In this document: positions 7,131-14,471 of the stretch, in pieces
Layout of the letters: every line of letters begins with the position of its first letter
Numbering within the stretch: position 1 is the stretch's first letter
Source: Bordetella parapertussis
Lineage (GTDB): Bacteria > Pseudomonadota > Gammaproteobacteria > Burkholderiales > Burkholderiaceae_C
Assembly: GCA_945878355.1 (NCBI GenBank)
Contig: CAMCTC010000098.1
Coordinates: 1 to 17,075, forward strand
DNA length: 17,075 nucleotides
Direction: 5' to 3'
Notes under the pieces: generated by a model
Databases searched by the model: none
Told to the model about the DNA's origin: nothing
The model's input: the letters and a program-made list of their open reading frames with translations, nothing else
Program-made: the position numbers and the translations under genes

Positions 7131-8309
7131 TCAGCCTCTCGCCAATCGGGATGCTCTGTCTGAAAGCAGGCGTTCGTACATTGATTGGTATTTCATCACC
7201 ATCACTGGCAGGCTGAATTTTTCCTCAACCCTCTTCCTGCCCGCAAGTCCCATCGCTGTCGATCGCTGCGGATGACAGGAAAGACTGAGCATCGCCGCGG
7301 CCAATGCATCGACATCCCCTGCTGGCACGGTGATCCCGGTCTCGCCATCCAACACCAATTCGGTGTTGCCACCTACTTCGCTTGCTATCACGGGAATCCC
7401 TGTGGCCATCGCTTCAAGAATGGTATTCGATATTCCCTCAGCGAGAGACGGCAAGACGAAGCAATCGAGTCCGGCCATGACATCCGGCACGTCAACACGT
7501 TCGCCAGGCAACCAAGCCAGATGCGAGAGGCCGACCTTGTCGAGCAAGGCCTTGGATTTGGCACGTAATGGGCCTTCGCCAACCATCACCAAACGAAGCG
7601 TCTCAGACAACACTGGCCACCGTTGTATCGCTTGGACAAAAGCTCGCGCTAAGATGGTTTGCGCCTTCACGTCTTGCATTCGACCCACTGTTCCAAGTAC
7701 GAAGAGTGATTTGTCGTTGAATGGGCAATCCGAGATCGACTTCCGGCCAGAATCGGTGGGTCTAAATCTGACGATGTCAACGCCATTGTGAATTTTCTCG
7801 ACACGGCTCTCTGACAGACCTGTCTTCTCGGTCAGGTAGCGAGCCAGATCAGCGGAGAGCGCCACATGATGATGGATGAAGGGGCGATAAATCCGTCGAA
7901 TCCACTGGTGTCTGCGGCTGCTGCCATCAAGATCGTCGACGTCGCGCCCGTGCTCGCCGTGGATTCGAACCGGCACCCGGGCCCAGGCTGCCGGCAGTTG
8001 ACACTCCATCGCCGCGAGGTTTCGGGTGTGGACGACATCAGGCCGGAGATTCTGGAATAGCCGAGTCAGTTGCGGATAAAGCGCGACAGCATGACCGGCG
8101 GGCTTGTGTAACGAGAAGAAATCGACATCACTGCGTTGCACCCGTTGCGCAAACGCCGGCACCACCTCGGTGAGCGCAACAACGGCATGGCGCCATCGAT
8201 CATGCGGCAGGTGGTTGATGAGATTGACAACGCCGTTCTCGAGACCACCAGTGTCGAATCGGTACACCAGGTGCAGCACCAAAGGGCGAGATTCCCCAGC
8301 GGCCAACAT
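7131..8309 (-). CDS. Glycosyltransferase, PEP-CTERM/XrtA system-associated (TIGR03088-like)
   Basis: A 392-aa GT-B enzyme. VLHLVYRFDTGGLENGVVNL (11-30) is the signature N-terminus of the sugar-transferase group tied to EpsH1/XrtA loci. HTRNLAAMECQLPAA (94-108), RIHGEHGRDVDDLDG (115-129), KIHNGVD (172-178), LGTVGRMQDVKAQ (205-217) and the donor site VLPSLAEGISNTILEAMATG (285-304), with E291 and E299, confirm a complete enzyme. It likely adds a sugar to the EPS repeat. The frame is open upstream to the previous stop with no other ATG, GTG or TTG, so ATG 8309 is the only standard start, although no Shine-Dalgarno is visible. An 11-bp direct repeat lies directly upstream (8313-8337). Its G+C seems slightly lower than that of the genes to the right. 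Confidence 0.93.
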   Translation of the reverse strand: MLAAGESRPLVLHLVYRFDTGGLENGVVNLINHLPHDRWRHAVVALTEVVPAFAQRVQRSDVDFFSLHKPAGHAVALYPQLTRLFQNLRPDVVHTRNLAAMECQLPAAWARVPVRIHGEHGRDVDDLDGSSRRHQWIRRIYRPFIHHHVALSADLARYLTEKTGLSESRVEKIHNGVDIVRFRPTDSGRKSISDCPFNDKSLFVLGTVGRMQDVKAQTILARAFVQAIQRWPVLSETLRLVMVGEGPLRAKSKALLDKVGLSHLAWLPGERVDVPDVMAGLDCFVLPSLAEGISNTILEAMATGIPVIASEVGGNTELVLDGETGITVPAGDVDALAAAMLSLSCHPQRSTAMGLAGRKRVEEKFSLPVMVMKYQSMYERLLSDRASRLARG

Positions 8310-8312
8310 GTC

Positions 8313-8337
8313 GCGGCGAGATGACGGCGGCGAGATG
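8313..8337. repeat. Short tandem direct repeat, 2 x 11 bp
   Basis: GCGGCGAGATG occurs at 8313-8323 and again at 8327-8337, separated by 3 bp, in the 59-nt gap between the dehydrogenase stop and the glycosyltransferase start. It may be a duplication product in a spacer. No function is evident. Confidence 0.6.
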
Positions 8338-8368
8338 CCAGCGCGCTTGTTCGCCTGGTCAATCAGGC

Positions 8369-9649
8369 TTACAGGCGCCAGACGCGATGGCCAGCGGCCG
8401 TCAGCGCGGCGGCGTCAAAAGCCGCTTTCACATCGATGAACGCTCCGCCAACGACCAGCTTGCTGCCGAGTACATCGACAGCAAGGTCGGCGTATTCCTG
8501 GTGCGCCACCGCGGCCACAATCGCGTCGGCGCGAGGCAGCTCTTCCCAGTCGAGCAGCTTCACGCCGTATTCATACATCGCCTCCTCGGCCTCGGCCTGC
8601 GGATCCGTGACAAAGACCTCGACGCCGTAAGTCTTGAGCTCGTTGATGATGTCGATGACCTTGGAGTTGCGCAGATCGCCGCAGTTCTCTTTGAAGGTCA
8701 GTCCCAGCACATTGACCTTCGCGCCTTTGATAGGGCTGCCAGCGGCGATCATCTGCTTGATGGTCTGCTCGGCAATGAACTTGCCCATGCTGTCGTTGAT
8801 TCGACGGCCCGCCAGAATCACTTGCGGGTGGTAGCCCAGCATCTCGGCCTTGTGCGTCAGGTAATAAGGGTCGACGCCGATGCAGTGCCCACCGACCAGC
8901 CCGGGCCTGAACTTGAGAAAGTTCCACTTGGTGCCGGCGGCTGCCAACACCTCGCTGGTGTCGAGACCCATCCGGTCGAAGATGATCGCGAGCTCATTCA
9001 TCAGCGCGATGTTCAAATCGCGCTGGGTGTTTTCGATCACTTTGGCAGCCTCGGCGGCCTTGATGCTGCTGGCGCGGTGCACGCCAGGAACGATGATCTT
9101 CTCGTAGAGCTGCGCCACCTGGGCCAAGGTCTCGGGCGTGTCGCCTGAGACGATCTTGAGGATCTTGGTCAGCGTGTGTTCCTTGTCGCCCGGGTTGATT
9201 CGCTCGGGCGAGTAACCGACGAAGAAGTCGCGCTTCCAACGCAGCCTCGACGCGCGCTCCAGCACCGGGATGCAGACCTCCTCGGTCGCCCCCGGGTAGA
9301 CCGTGGACTCGTAGACCACGATCGCGCCTTTTTTGAGATTGGCGCCGACAGTTTCGCTTGCGCCGATCAGCGGCCTGAAATCCGGGATATGCGCCAGGTC
9401 GACAGGGGTTGGCACCGCGACGATGACGATATCGGCCTCGGACAGCAGGCTGGCGTCGGCGGTGTAGACCGCATGCTTGGCCGCCTGAATCTCGCCGTCG
9501 GGCAGTTCTCGCGATGGATCGACGCCGCGCCGGCACGACTCGACCTTCGGCAGCGAGATGTCAAATCCTATGGTCCGCAACTGCTTGCCGAACGCCACGA
9601 CCAGAGGCAAGCCCACGTAACCCAAACCGATCACTGCAACCGTTGTCAT
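8369..9649 (-). CDS. tviB: Nucleotide-sugar dehydrogenase, TviB/WbpA-type (UDP-GlcNAc C-6 dehydrogenase)
   Basis: A 426-aa member of the UDP-glucose/GDP-mannose dehydrogenase family, closest in remembered sequence to the Vi-polysaccharide enzyme TviB. The Rossmann loop is VIGLGYVGLP (6-15). Other landmarks are VPTPVD, YESTVYPGATEE (113-124), GYSPERINPGD (145-155), KVIENTQRDLNIALMNELA (203-221) and the catalytic cysteine in GGHCIGVDPYY (253-263, Cys256). It oxidises the C-6 hydroxyl of a UDP-N-acetylhexosamine with two NAD+, giving a UDP-N-acetylhexosaminuronate. UDP-GlcNAc is the expected substrate by TviB similarity, but UDP-ManNAc or UDP-GalNAc cannot be excluded. ATG 9649 is preferred: it starts right at the Rossmann fold and has AAGAGA 4 nt upstream. 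An in-frame GTG at 9691 would add 14 unconserved-looking residues. The gene is flanked by the largest spacers of the compact run (52 and 59 nt). Confidence 0.93.
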   Translation of the reverse strand: MTTVAVIGLGYVGLPLVVAFGKQLRTIGFDISLPKVESCRRGVDPSRELPDGEIQAAKHAVYTADASLLSEADIVIVAVPTPVDLAHIPDFRPLIGASETVGANLKKGAIVVYESTVYPGATEEVCIPVLERASRLRWKRDFFVGYSPERINPGDKEHTLTKILKIVSGDTPETLAQVAQLYEKIIVPGVHRASSIKAAEAAKVIENTQRDLNIALMNELAIIFDRMGLDTSEVLAAAGTKWNFLKFRPGLVGGHCIGVDPYYLTHKAEMLGYHPQVILAGRRINDSMGKFIAEQTIKQMIAAGSPIKGAKVNVLGLTFKENCGDLRNSKVIDIINELKTYGVEVFVTDPQAEAEEAMYEYGVKLLDWEELPRADAIVAAVAHQEYADLAVDVLGSKLVVGGAFIDVKAAFDAAALTAAGHRVWRL

Positions 9650-9701
9650 TGATTCTCTTGTCTGAAGATTTCTTGATGCGATGATTGTCACAGCACCAGC
9701 A

Positions 9702-11270
9702 TCAACGGTGCAGGCTGGTTTCGACCAGCCGTGAATTCAGCATCGGCCAGTTGTCACGGACAAAGGCTTCCAGCGCGCCGGTCCCGTCGGCGGTAGCGTC
9801 CTGCGGCGAATACACCAGCACGGCGGCCGACTCATCGCCCTGGCCACTGAGCCGTTGCCAGACGCTGACCAGCTTGGCCAGCAAGTCGCTGCGTGTGACC
9901 ACGCCGCCAACCCAATACCATTGCCAGACCTTGAGTCGCTCGCGCTCGGTGGCGTTCGGCGCCGCGATGGCGAGGATGTCCGAGGCAGTGACCGTGAAGC
10001 CGCTGTCGTTGCGCTGAAACGCCGCGCTGCCCAGCCGATTCCATTGCTTGTCCTCGTTGCGGACCAGCGTGTTTGCCGAGCTGACCAGCTTGCGGGACTG
10101 GTCTTGTGCACGGTAGTAGGCAATGTAGAGCCCCACCTGGTGTCGGTCTGTCGCGTAGGTCTGCAGCCATTCGGCATTGGCCTGCGTGAACACGGGCTTC
10201 CAGTTTGTCAAAGGCTTGCCTGTCGCGCACCAGCCGGCAGCCAACTGGTCCGGCAAGCGCATCGCGGGCGACGTTGCTGTGGTCCGCTGCGCCTCCTCGT
10301 TGGACATCAGGGCCGGCGGTAACAGCAGCATCAAGCCTGCTGTCACGGCCAACTGCCAGGTTCGCCTCGAGACGTCCCGGCCTGGCCCGGTCGGCCGCGC
10401 TCGGCCAGATTGCGCACGAGGAGCGACAGCAGGCTCGGCCCAGCGCGAACCCACCATGAACAGCGCCGTCATCACGATGCCAAAAAAGACCCAGCCGTAC
10501 AGGATGTGGTCGATGCCGGCGGCAAGCTTGTTGCCCGACAAGTGGCCAAGCATCACCGTCAGATAGGCCCGCAACCAGTTGGCCACGACAGGCACACCAA
10601 TGGACAGCGCAACGAAGATCCAGCGCCGCCGGTTCGAGCTGTAGTTCAGGTAGGCGAACAAGCTGCCCACCATGAACGAGGCCATCAGGTAGCGGATGCC
10701 GCTGCAGGCCTCTACGACCGACCAGTGTCCGCTCGGGATCACGAACTGGGCGCCTTCTCGGTAGACCGGTACCCCGGTCATGCGCAGCGCCATCACGGTG
10801 AAATCTGCCGTCCATTGCACCATCGTCGGCACCATGAATTCGCCTATCGGCACGGCAAAGAACAGGAACGCCAGCGGAAATGTCAGCGCCCGCGCCACCT
10901 GCCAACCCAGCACCAGCGGCACCGCCAACACGAGTATCGCGGTAAAGGCCAGTTGCTCGAGTGCATTGGATCCGGCCAGCCGTCCCAGCAGCCAGGCCAG
11001 CACCGCAGCCGAGATCGGCAACAGCGTCCAGGCCAGGGGAGCAGGCACCAGGCCTGCCAATTCATCGCGCTTGCGCCAGACCAGCCACAACGCGATAAGC
11101 GGCGCGACGAACGCGTGCGCAAAGGTCTCGGACCGCAGCCATATCGAGACCATCGCGACGACGGTGGGATGGTAGGCCAGCAGCAACAACGCCACTGACA
11201 GCACATAGGCCACTGCAGGCCAGCGCCAAACGCCTGGAACTTCAGGCAACCTCAGGACCCAGGCATGCAT
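9702..11270 (-). CDS. xrtA: Exosortase A with C-terminal EpsI domain
   Basis: A 522-aa inner-membrane cysteine transpeptidase-like protease. Residues 1-275 contain about eight hydrophobic segments and the three exosortase catalytic residues in family context: Cys189 in SVVEACSGIRYL (184-195), Arg234 in NWLRAYLTVMLGH (231-243) and His255 in GIDHILYGWVFF (252-263). The N-terminal Y-H-P and SETFAHAF (47-54) elements are also typical. Known role: recognition and cleavage of PEP-CTERM C-terminal signals during export and sorting of envelope or EPS-associated proteins. After a polar linker (about 276-302) comes another membrane segment (307-322), then a soluble EpsI-like domain (about 330-522, with LYIAYYRAQ and WQWYWVGG), the fusion typical of exosortase A. 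ATG 11270 overlaps the previous gene by 19 nt and has GGAGG at 11275-11279. No PEP-CTERM substrate is in the window. Confidence 0.96.
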   Translation of the reverse strand: MHAWVLRLPEVPGVWRWPAVAYVLSVALLLLAYHPTVVAMVSIWLRSETFAHAFVAPLIALWLVWRKRDELAGLVPAPLAWTLLPISAAVLAWLLGRLAGSNALEQLAFTAILVLAVPLVLGWQVARALTFPLAFLFFAVPIGEFMVPTMVQWTADFTVMALRMTGVPVYREGAQFVIPSGHWSVVEACSGIRYLMASFMVGSLFAYLNYSSNRRRWIFVALSIGVPVVANWLRAYLTVMLGHLSGNKLAAGIDHILYGWVFFGIVMTALFMVGSRWAEPAVAPRAQSGRARPTGPGRDVSRRTWQLAVTAGLMLLLPPALMSNEEAQRTTATSPAMRLPDQLAAGWCATGKPLTNWKPVFTQANAEWLQTYATDRHQVGLYIAYYRAQDQSRKLVSSANTLVRNEDKQWNRLGSAAFQRNDSGFTVTASDILAIAAPNATERERLKVWQWYWVGGVVTRSDLLAKLVSVWQRLSGQGDESAAVLVYSPQDATADGTGALEAFVRDNWPMLNSRLVETSLHR

Positions 11271-12514
11271 GCCGCCTCCGTTACCAATGCGGGAATTTCT
11301 TGCGCTGTCGCTCGTCGGCCCGCAAGGCTCATGGCTTGATCCAGGTCGGCCAGTCGTGCAGGCCAGCTGTAGTCGTCGAGCACCCGCTGGCGGGCCGCCA
11401 GGCCCATTGCGCGCGCATGTGTCGGGTCGCTCAGCAAGCCGCCCACCTGCGCGACATAATCCTCGACGCTGCGCGCGGGCAACAAGACCTGGCTCACGCG
11501 CGCGTCCAAGGCCTCGACACAGGCTTGCGCCGCCACCACCGGGCGCGCCATCGCCATGGCCTCAAGCACCTTGTTTTGCAGGCCACGGGCCAGGCGCAGC
11601 GGCGCGACCACCACGGCCGCATGTTGCAGATAGGGTCTGACGTCGGGCACCGTGCCACTGATCGAAACCGCATCGCTCGCCAATGCACGCACTGAGGCCA
11701 AAGGATTGCGGCCAACGATGTGCAACCTCAGGCGCGGCCAGCGCTGGCGCAGCGAGGGCAATGCTTCCCTGGCAAACCAGGTGATGCCATCGACATTGGG
11801 CCAGTAATCCATCGCCCCGGTGAACACCAGAGGTACCTCATCAGCGCGGTAAGGCGAAGCGCGCTGAGGATCGGGCGAGAAGTAATCTGCGTCGACGCCG
11901 TTGCTCAAGGCTTGGACTCGGCCACGGTGCTCAGGTGCAAGTTGCTCGAACAGCGCGACCTCCTTGTCTGTGACGAGAAAGGATTTCACCGCTTGGTCCA
12001 CCACTTCGCGCTCGTAGGCGAGCAGGCGCTCGCCCTCGCGGCGGTACAGCCACGAGATCGGCCAGCGGTGTTCGCCAGCGTACTGTGTCCACTTGGCCGA
12101 GTCGACGTCGACCAGGTCCACCAACGCCGGCAAGGACGGCCAAGCTTTCAGGTACTGCACCATTGACGACGAGAACACCAACGCAGCATCGATACCTTGT
12201 TTCGCGATTGTCTCGCGCACCCAGCGATGCAGTCGCCTGTCGTCGTAGTAGTCCAGCGTGAGCGCACGCCCACCCAGCAAGGCGCCCAAGCTGGCCAGCC
12301 TGGCGCGGCGCGGGTTCAGCGTGATCACCTGCAGGTCGGCGCACATCGCACGCAAGGCTTCAAGATGCTGAACATCGTCAGGGTCGTCGATGAAGGTGCC
12401 GACGAATACCCGGTGCCGCACCGCCAGATGCTTGAGCAGGTGGTAGGAGCGAACCTTGTCGCCCTTGTTTGGCGGATACGGCATGCGGTGTACCAGGTAC
12501 AGCAGGTTTGCCAT
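11252..12514 (-). CDS. Glycosyltransferase, PEP-CTERM/XrtA system-associated (TIGR03087-like)
   Basis: A 420-aa GT-B sugar transferase. The N-terminus MANLLYLVHRMPYPPNKGDK (1-20) is diagnostic for the EpsH1/XrtA-associated group. DVDSAKWTQYA (137-147), LSNGVDADYFSP (203-214), VFTGAMDYWPN (230-240) and APLRLARGLQNKVLEAMAMA (304-323) follow the expected order. The donor loop carries the RGLQNKVLEAMA form in place of the classical E-x7-E. ATG 12514 is chosen because homology begins there. A TTG at 12544 would add 10 residues and overlap the FemAB-like gene by 20 nt. The gap to that gene is 10 nt and the upstream purine signal is weak. Directly before xrtA, it probably transfers one sugar of the EPS repeat on the cytoplasmic face. 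Confidence 0.93.
   Translation of the reverse strand: MANLLYLVHRMPYPPNKGDKVRSYHLLKHLAVRHRVFVGTFIDDPDDVQHLEALRAMCADLQVITLNPRRARLASLGALLGGRALTLDYYDDRRLHRWVRETIAKQGIDAALVFSSSMVQYLKAWPSLPALVDLVDVDSAKWTQYAGEHRWPISWLYRREGERLLAYEREVVDQAVKSFLVTDKEVALFEQLAPEHRGRVQALSNGVDADYFSPDPQRASPYRADEVPLVFTGAMDYWPNVDGITWFAREALPSLRQRWPRLRLHIVGRNPLASVRALASDAVSISGTVPDVRPYLQHAAVVVAPLRLARGLQNKVLEAMAMARPVVAAQACVEALDARVSQVLLPARSVEDYVAQVGGLLSDPTHARAMGLAARQRVLDDYSWPARLADLDQAMSLAGRRATAQEIPALVTEAACMPGS
11275..11279 (-). promoter_or_regulatory. Shine-Dalgarno GGAGG of xrtA
   Basis: GGAGG on the minus strand lies 4 nt before ATG 11270, inside the 3' end of the upstream glycosyltransferase. It supports this start and suggests independent initiation within the coupled operon. 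Confidence 0.6.
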
Positions 12515-12524
12515 GGTTTGCAGC

Positions 12525-13562
12525 TCAACCCAGGTTGCGCACAATGAAGGGTCCCAGCCAATTGGCCAACCCCAGCGGCAGGCGGCGCCAGGCCTCGATC
12601 ATCAGCCTGTACTTGGCGTTGCCGGGGTTGTTCTGCGGCACGGTGTCGCGCTTGTACAGGCAATATTCATAATGCAGCGGTGTGGGCTCGAAGCCCCAGT
12701 TCTTCTTGAACGCGTGAGGCCCGCTGCCTTGTTTGCTGCGCCCGAAATCGAACTGCCTGATCCCGCGCGCGGCAGCGCGCCGCATCAGCTCCCAGTACTT
12801 GAAGTCGTTGGCTGCCAGATCGCGCGCGGCCAGGTCATCGCCCGCATGGTGAGGAAGCACCTGGTCGCGGAAGTAAAAGCTCAGCACGCTGCTCAGGGGT
12901 CGACCGTCGGCCGTCACCACGGTGAGTACCTCGCAGTCGGCGCCAAACTCGTCGCGCAAAGCCTGGAACCAGCGCTTGGGCATCGCCGGCGTGCCGTGTC
13001 GATGCACGTTGTCAGCGAACAGCGCAAAGAAACGGTCGACATCTGGATCGATCTCGCTGCGCAAGCCGTTCTTGATGCCTTTGCGGACCATCGCACGCTG
13101 CTTACGCGGGATCGCCAGCAGGTTGGCCTCGTCGTCGGCCAGGATGGACTTGCGCAGGCTGACATAGAGATCTTGCAGCGGCCAATCCTGGTGCCGTCGA
13201 CCGACGTTGCGCAGTTCCAAGTGGCCTGCACCAAGACTCCGGGCGATCTTCTGGGCCTGAGCCTCCAGCGCATCGGCCGCTGCCGAATTGCTGGCCGCCA
13301 CACCGCCGTAATCCGCGAAAGGCAAGCCCACCAGCGAGTGGCCAAACAGCAAGCTCTTGACCTGGGCCAGCGGCAGCACGCCCTCGATGCTGCCGTCGCG
13401 CTCCGCATAGAGGAAATGGGTCGGATGACCGAAGACCTGGTGCAGCACCCTCTGCCAGCCTGCGCGGTGGAAAAAGGTCGCTTGCGGGCAGCCCAGCACA
13501 AAGGCGTCCCAGCGCGCCGCCGTGGCAGCGTCGCACACCGTCAGTTGTTTGATCACCAGCAT
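12525..13562 (-). CDS. FemAB-like protein, XrtA/PEP-CTERM system-associated
   Basis: A 345-aa protein of the FemAB/GNAT-related fold, matching the PEP-CTERM FemAB group (TIGR03019-like) in length, sequence and position. FFHRAGWQRVLHQVFGHPTH (30-49), GVLPLAQVKSLLFGHSLVGL (61-80), PFADYGGVAA (81-90) and, near the C-terminus, RQFDFGRSKQGSGPHAFKKN are typical. FemAB proteins transfer amino acids from aminoacyl-tRNA to peptidoglycan precursors. The XrtA-linked members are thought to modify EPS or a carrier, but the substrate is not known. ATG 13562 is 3 nt after the deacetylase stop. The short spacing on both sides marks it as part of the operon. Confidence 0.92.
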   Translation of the reverse strand: MLVIKQLTVCDAATAARWDAFVLGCPQATFFHRAGWQRVLHQVFGHPTHFLYAERDGSIEGVLPLAQVKSLLFGHSLVGLPFADYGGVAASNSAAADALEAQAQKIARSLGAGHLELRNVGRRHQDWPLQDLYVSLRKSILADDEANLLAIPRKQRAMVRKGIKNGLRSEIDPDVDRFFALFADNVHRHGTPAMPKRWFQALRDEFGADCEVLTVVTADGRPLSSVLSFYFRDQVLPHHAGDDLAARDLAANDFKYWELMRRAAARGIRQFDFGRSKQGSGPHAFKKNWGFEPTPLHYEYCLYKRDTVPQNNPGNAKYRLMIEAWRRLPLGLANWLGPFIVRNLG

Positions 13563-13565
13563 CGG

Positions 13566-14471
13566 CTAGGCCGCCATCATTGCCGGATTGGCAACCAGCC
13601 CACTGCGTGAAGATGAGTCCGAGGGCAGGAAGATCTCGTCCATCCGTCCCCAGCGAAAATCGCGCAGCAGCCGGTCCAGACGCGACTCCATGCGGTCGAT
13701 GTGGAGGTAGTGGCGAAACCGGGTCTTGAGGTCTATGCCGGCCACCCTAGGCTGGCCAGGGTCGATCTCCCAGGGGTGGCAATAGAAGATCGCAGGTTTA
13801 CGGTCGACAGCGTTGACACGACGGATCATCCAGCGCGACAAGGCGTAGGGCAGCAACCTGAAATAGCCGCCGCCGCTACAAGGCCAGTTGCGACCCCGCA
13901 TGCGCAAGGTGGTCAGCGGAATCTCCAGCAGGCCGTTGACCACCGGGTGCGCAAACCGAGGCGAGTCCGGCATGCCGTAGTGGTCATGGGCGATCGGGTA
14001 GATGCTTGAGCTGTAGCGGTGTCCAGTGGCCCATAGGCAATCGAAAGCCCACAGATTGCCGATTGCGATCGAAAAACTGGGCGCACGGTACCCGAGCACC
14101 GCTTGGCCACCGATGTCTTCAAGCAGCCCTCTGGCGCGCTTGATGTCCTCAGTGAAGGCTCTGCGGCTGAGTTCACTGGCACGCTGGTGGCCGTAGCCGT
14201 GGCTGGCCAGCTCATGGCCTTGCGCAACGATGCGACGCACGATTTGCGGATAGCGTTGCGCGACCCAACCCAGCGTGAAGAACGTCGCCCGAGTGGCGTG
14301 TCGGTCCAGCATGCCCAGCAGGCGATCAACATTGGCTTCAACCCGGCATTCGATTCGATCCCAATCGCCGCGGCGGATATACGGCGCCATCGCCGAGACC
14401 TGGAAATAGTCCTCGACGTCGATGGTCAACGCGTTGGTGATGGCCGGCATTGACGCTTCGGTCCCGGTCAT
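13566..14471 (-). CDS. XrtA system polysaccharide deacetylase (NodB domain plus DUF3473)
   Basis: A 301-aa metal-dependent carbohydrate esterase of the type linked to XrtA loci (TIGR03006-like). The NodB metal and catalytic sites show as LTIDVEDYF (15-23), the S-H-G-Y-G-H motif (90-95) and LGYRAPSFSI (126-135). The C-terminal part has FYCHPWEIDPGQPRV, the region usually assigned to DUF3473. It probably removes N-acetyl groups from the EPS. No signal peptide is apparent, so action on cytoplasmic-side or lipid-linked material is possible. ATG 14471 overlaps the wecB stop by 4 nt (ATGA). A longer frame from 14549 would run back into wecB with an arginine-rich segment that looks like antiphase translation of wecB, so it was rejected. 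Confidence 0.94.
   Translation of the reverse strand: MTGTEASMPAITNALTIDVEDYFQVSAMAPYIRRGDWDRIECRVEANVDRLLGMLDRHATRATFFTLGWVAQRYPQIVRRIVAQGHELASHGYGHQRASELSRRAFTEDIKRARGLLEDIGGQAVLGYRAPSFSIAIGNLWAFDCLWATGHRYSSSIYPIAHDHYGMPDSPRFAHPVVNGLLEIPLTTLRMRGRNWPCSGGGYFRLLPYALSRWMIRRVNAVDRKPAIFYCHPWEIDPGQPRVAGIDLKTRFRHYLHIDRMESRLDRLLRDFRWGRMDEIFLPSDSSSRSGLVANPAMMAA

Noticed and set aside
9650..9701. Possible promoter or terminator between xrtA and the dehydrogenase
   Set aside because: No stem-loop with a U-tract and no convincing -35/-10 or -24/-12 pair is visible. Only the AAGAGA ribosome site can be supported.
10410..11198. Plus-strand frame (262 codons) opposite the XrtA membrane domain
   Set aside because: It is a shadow of the catalytic region of xrtA with His/Gln/Arg-rich composition.
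12456..13610. Plus-strand open frame (384 codons) opposite the FemAB-like gene
   Set aside because: It is antisense to a recognised family member, shows no motif of its own, and long antiphase frames are common in high-G+C DNA.
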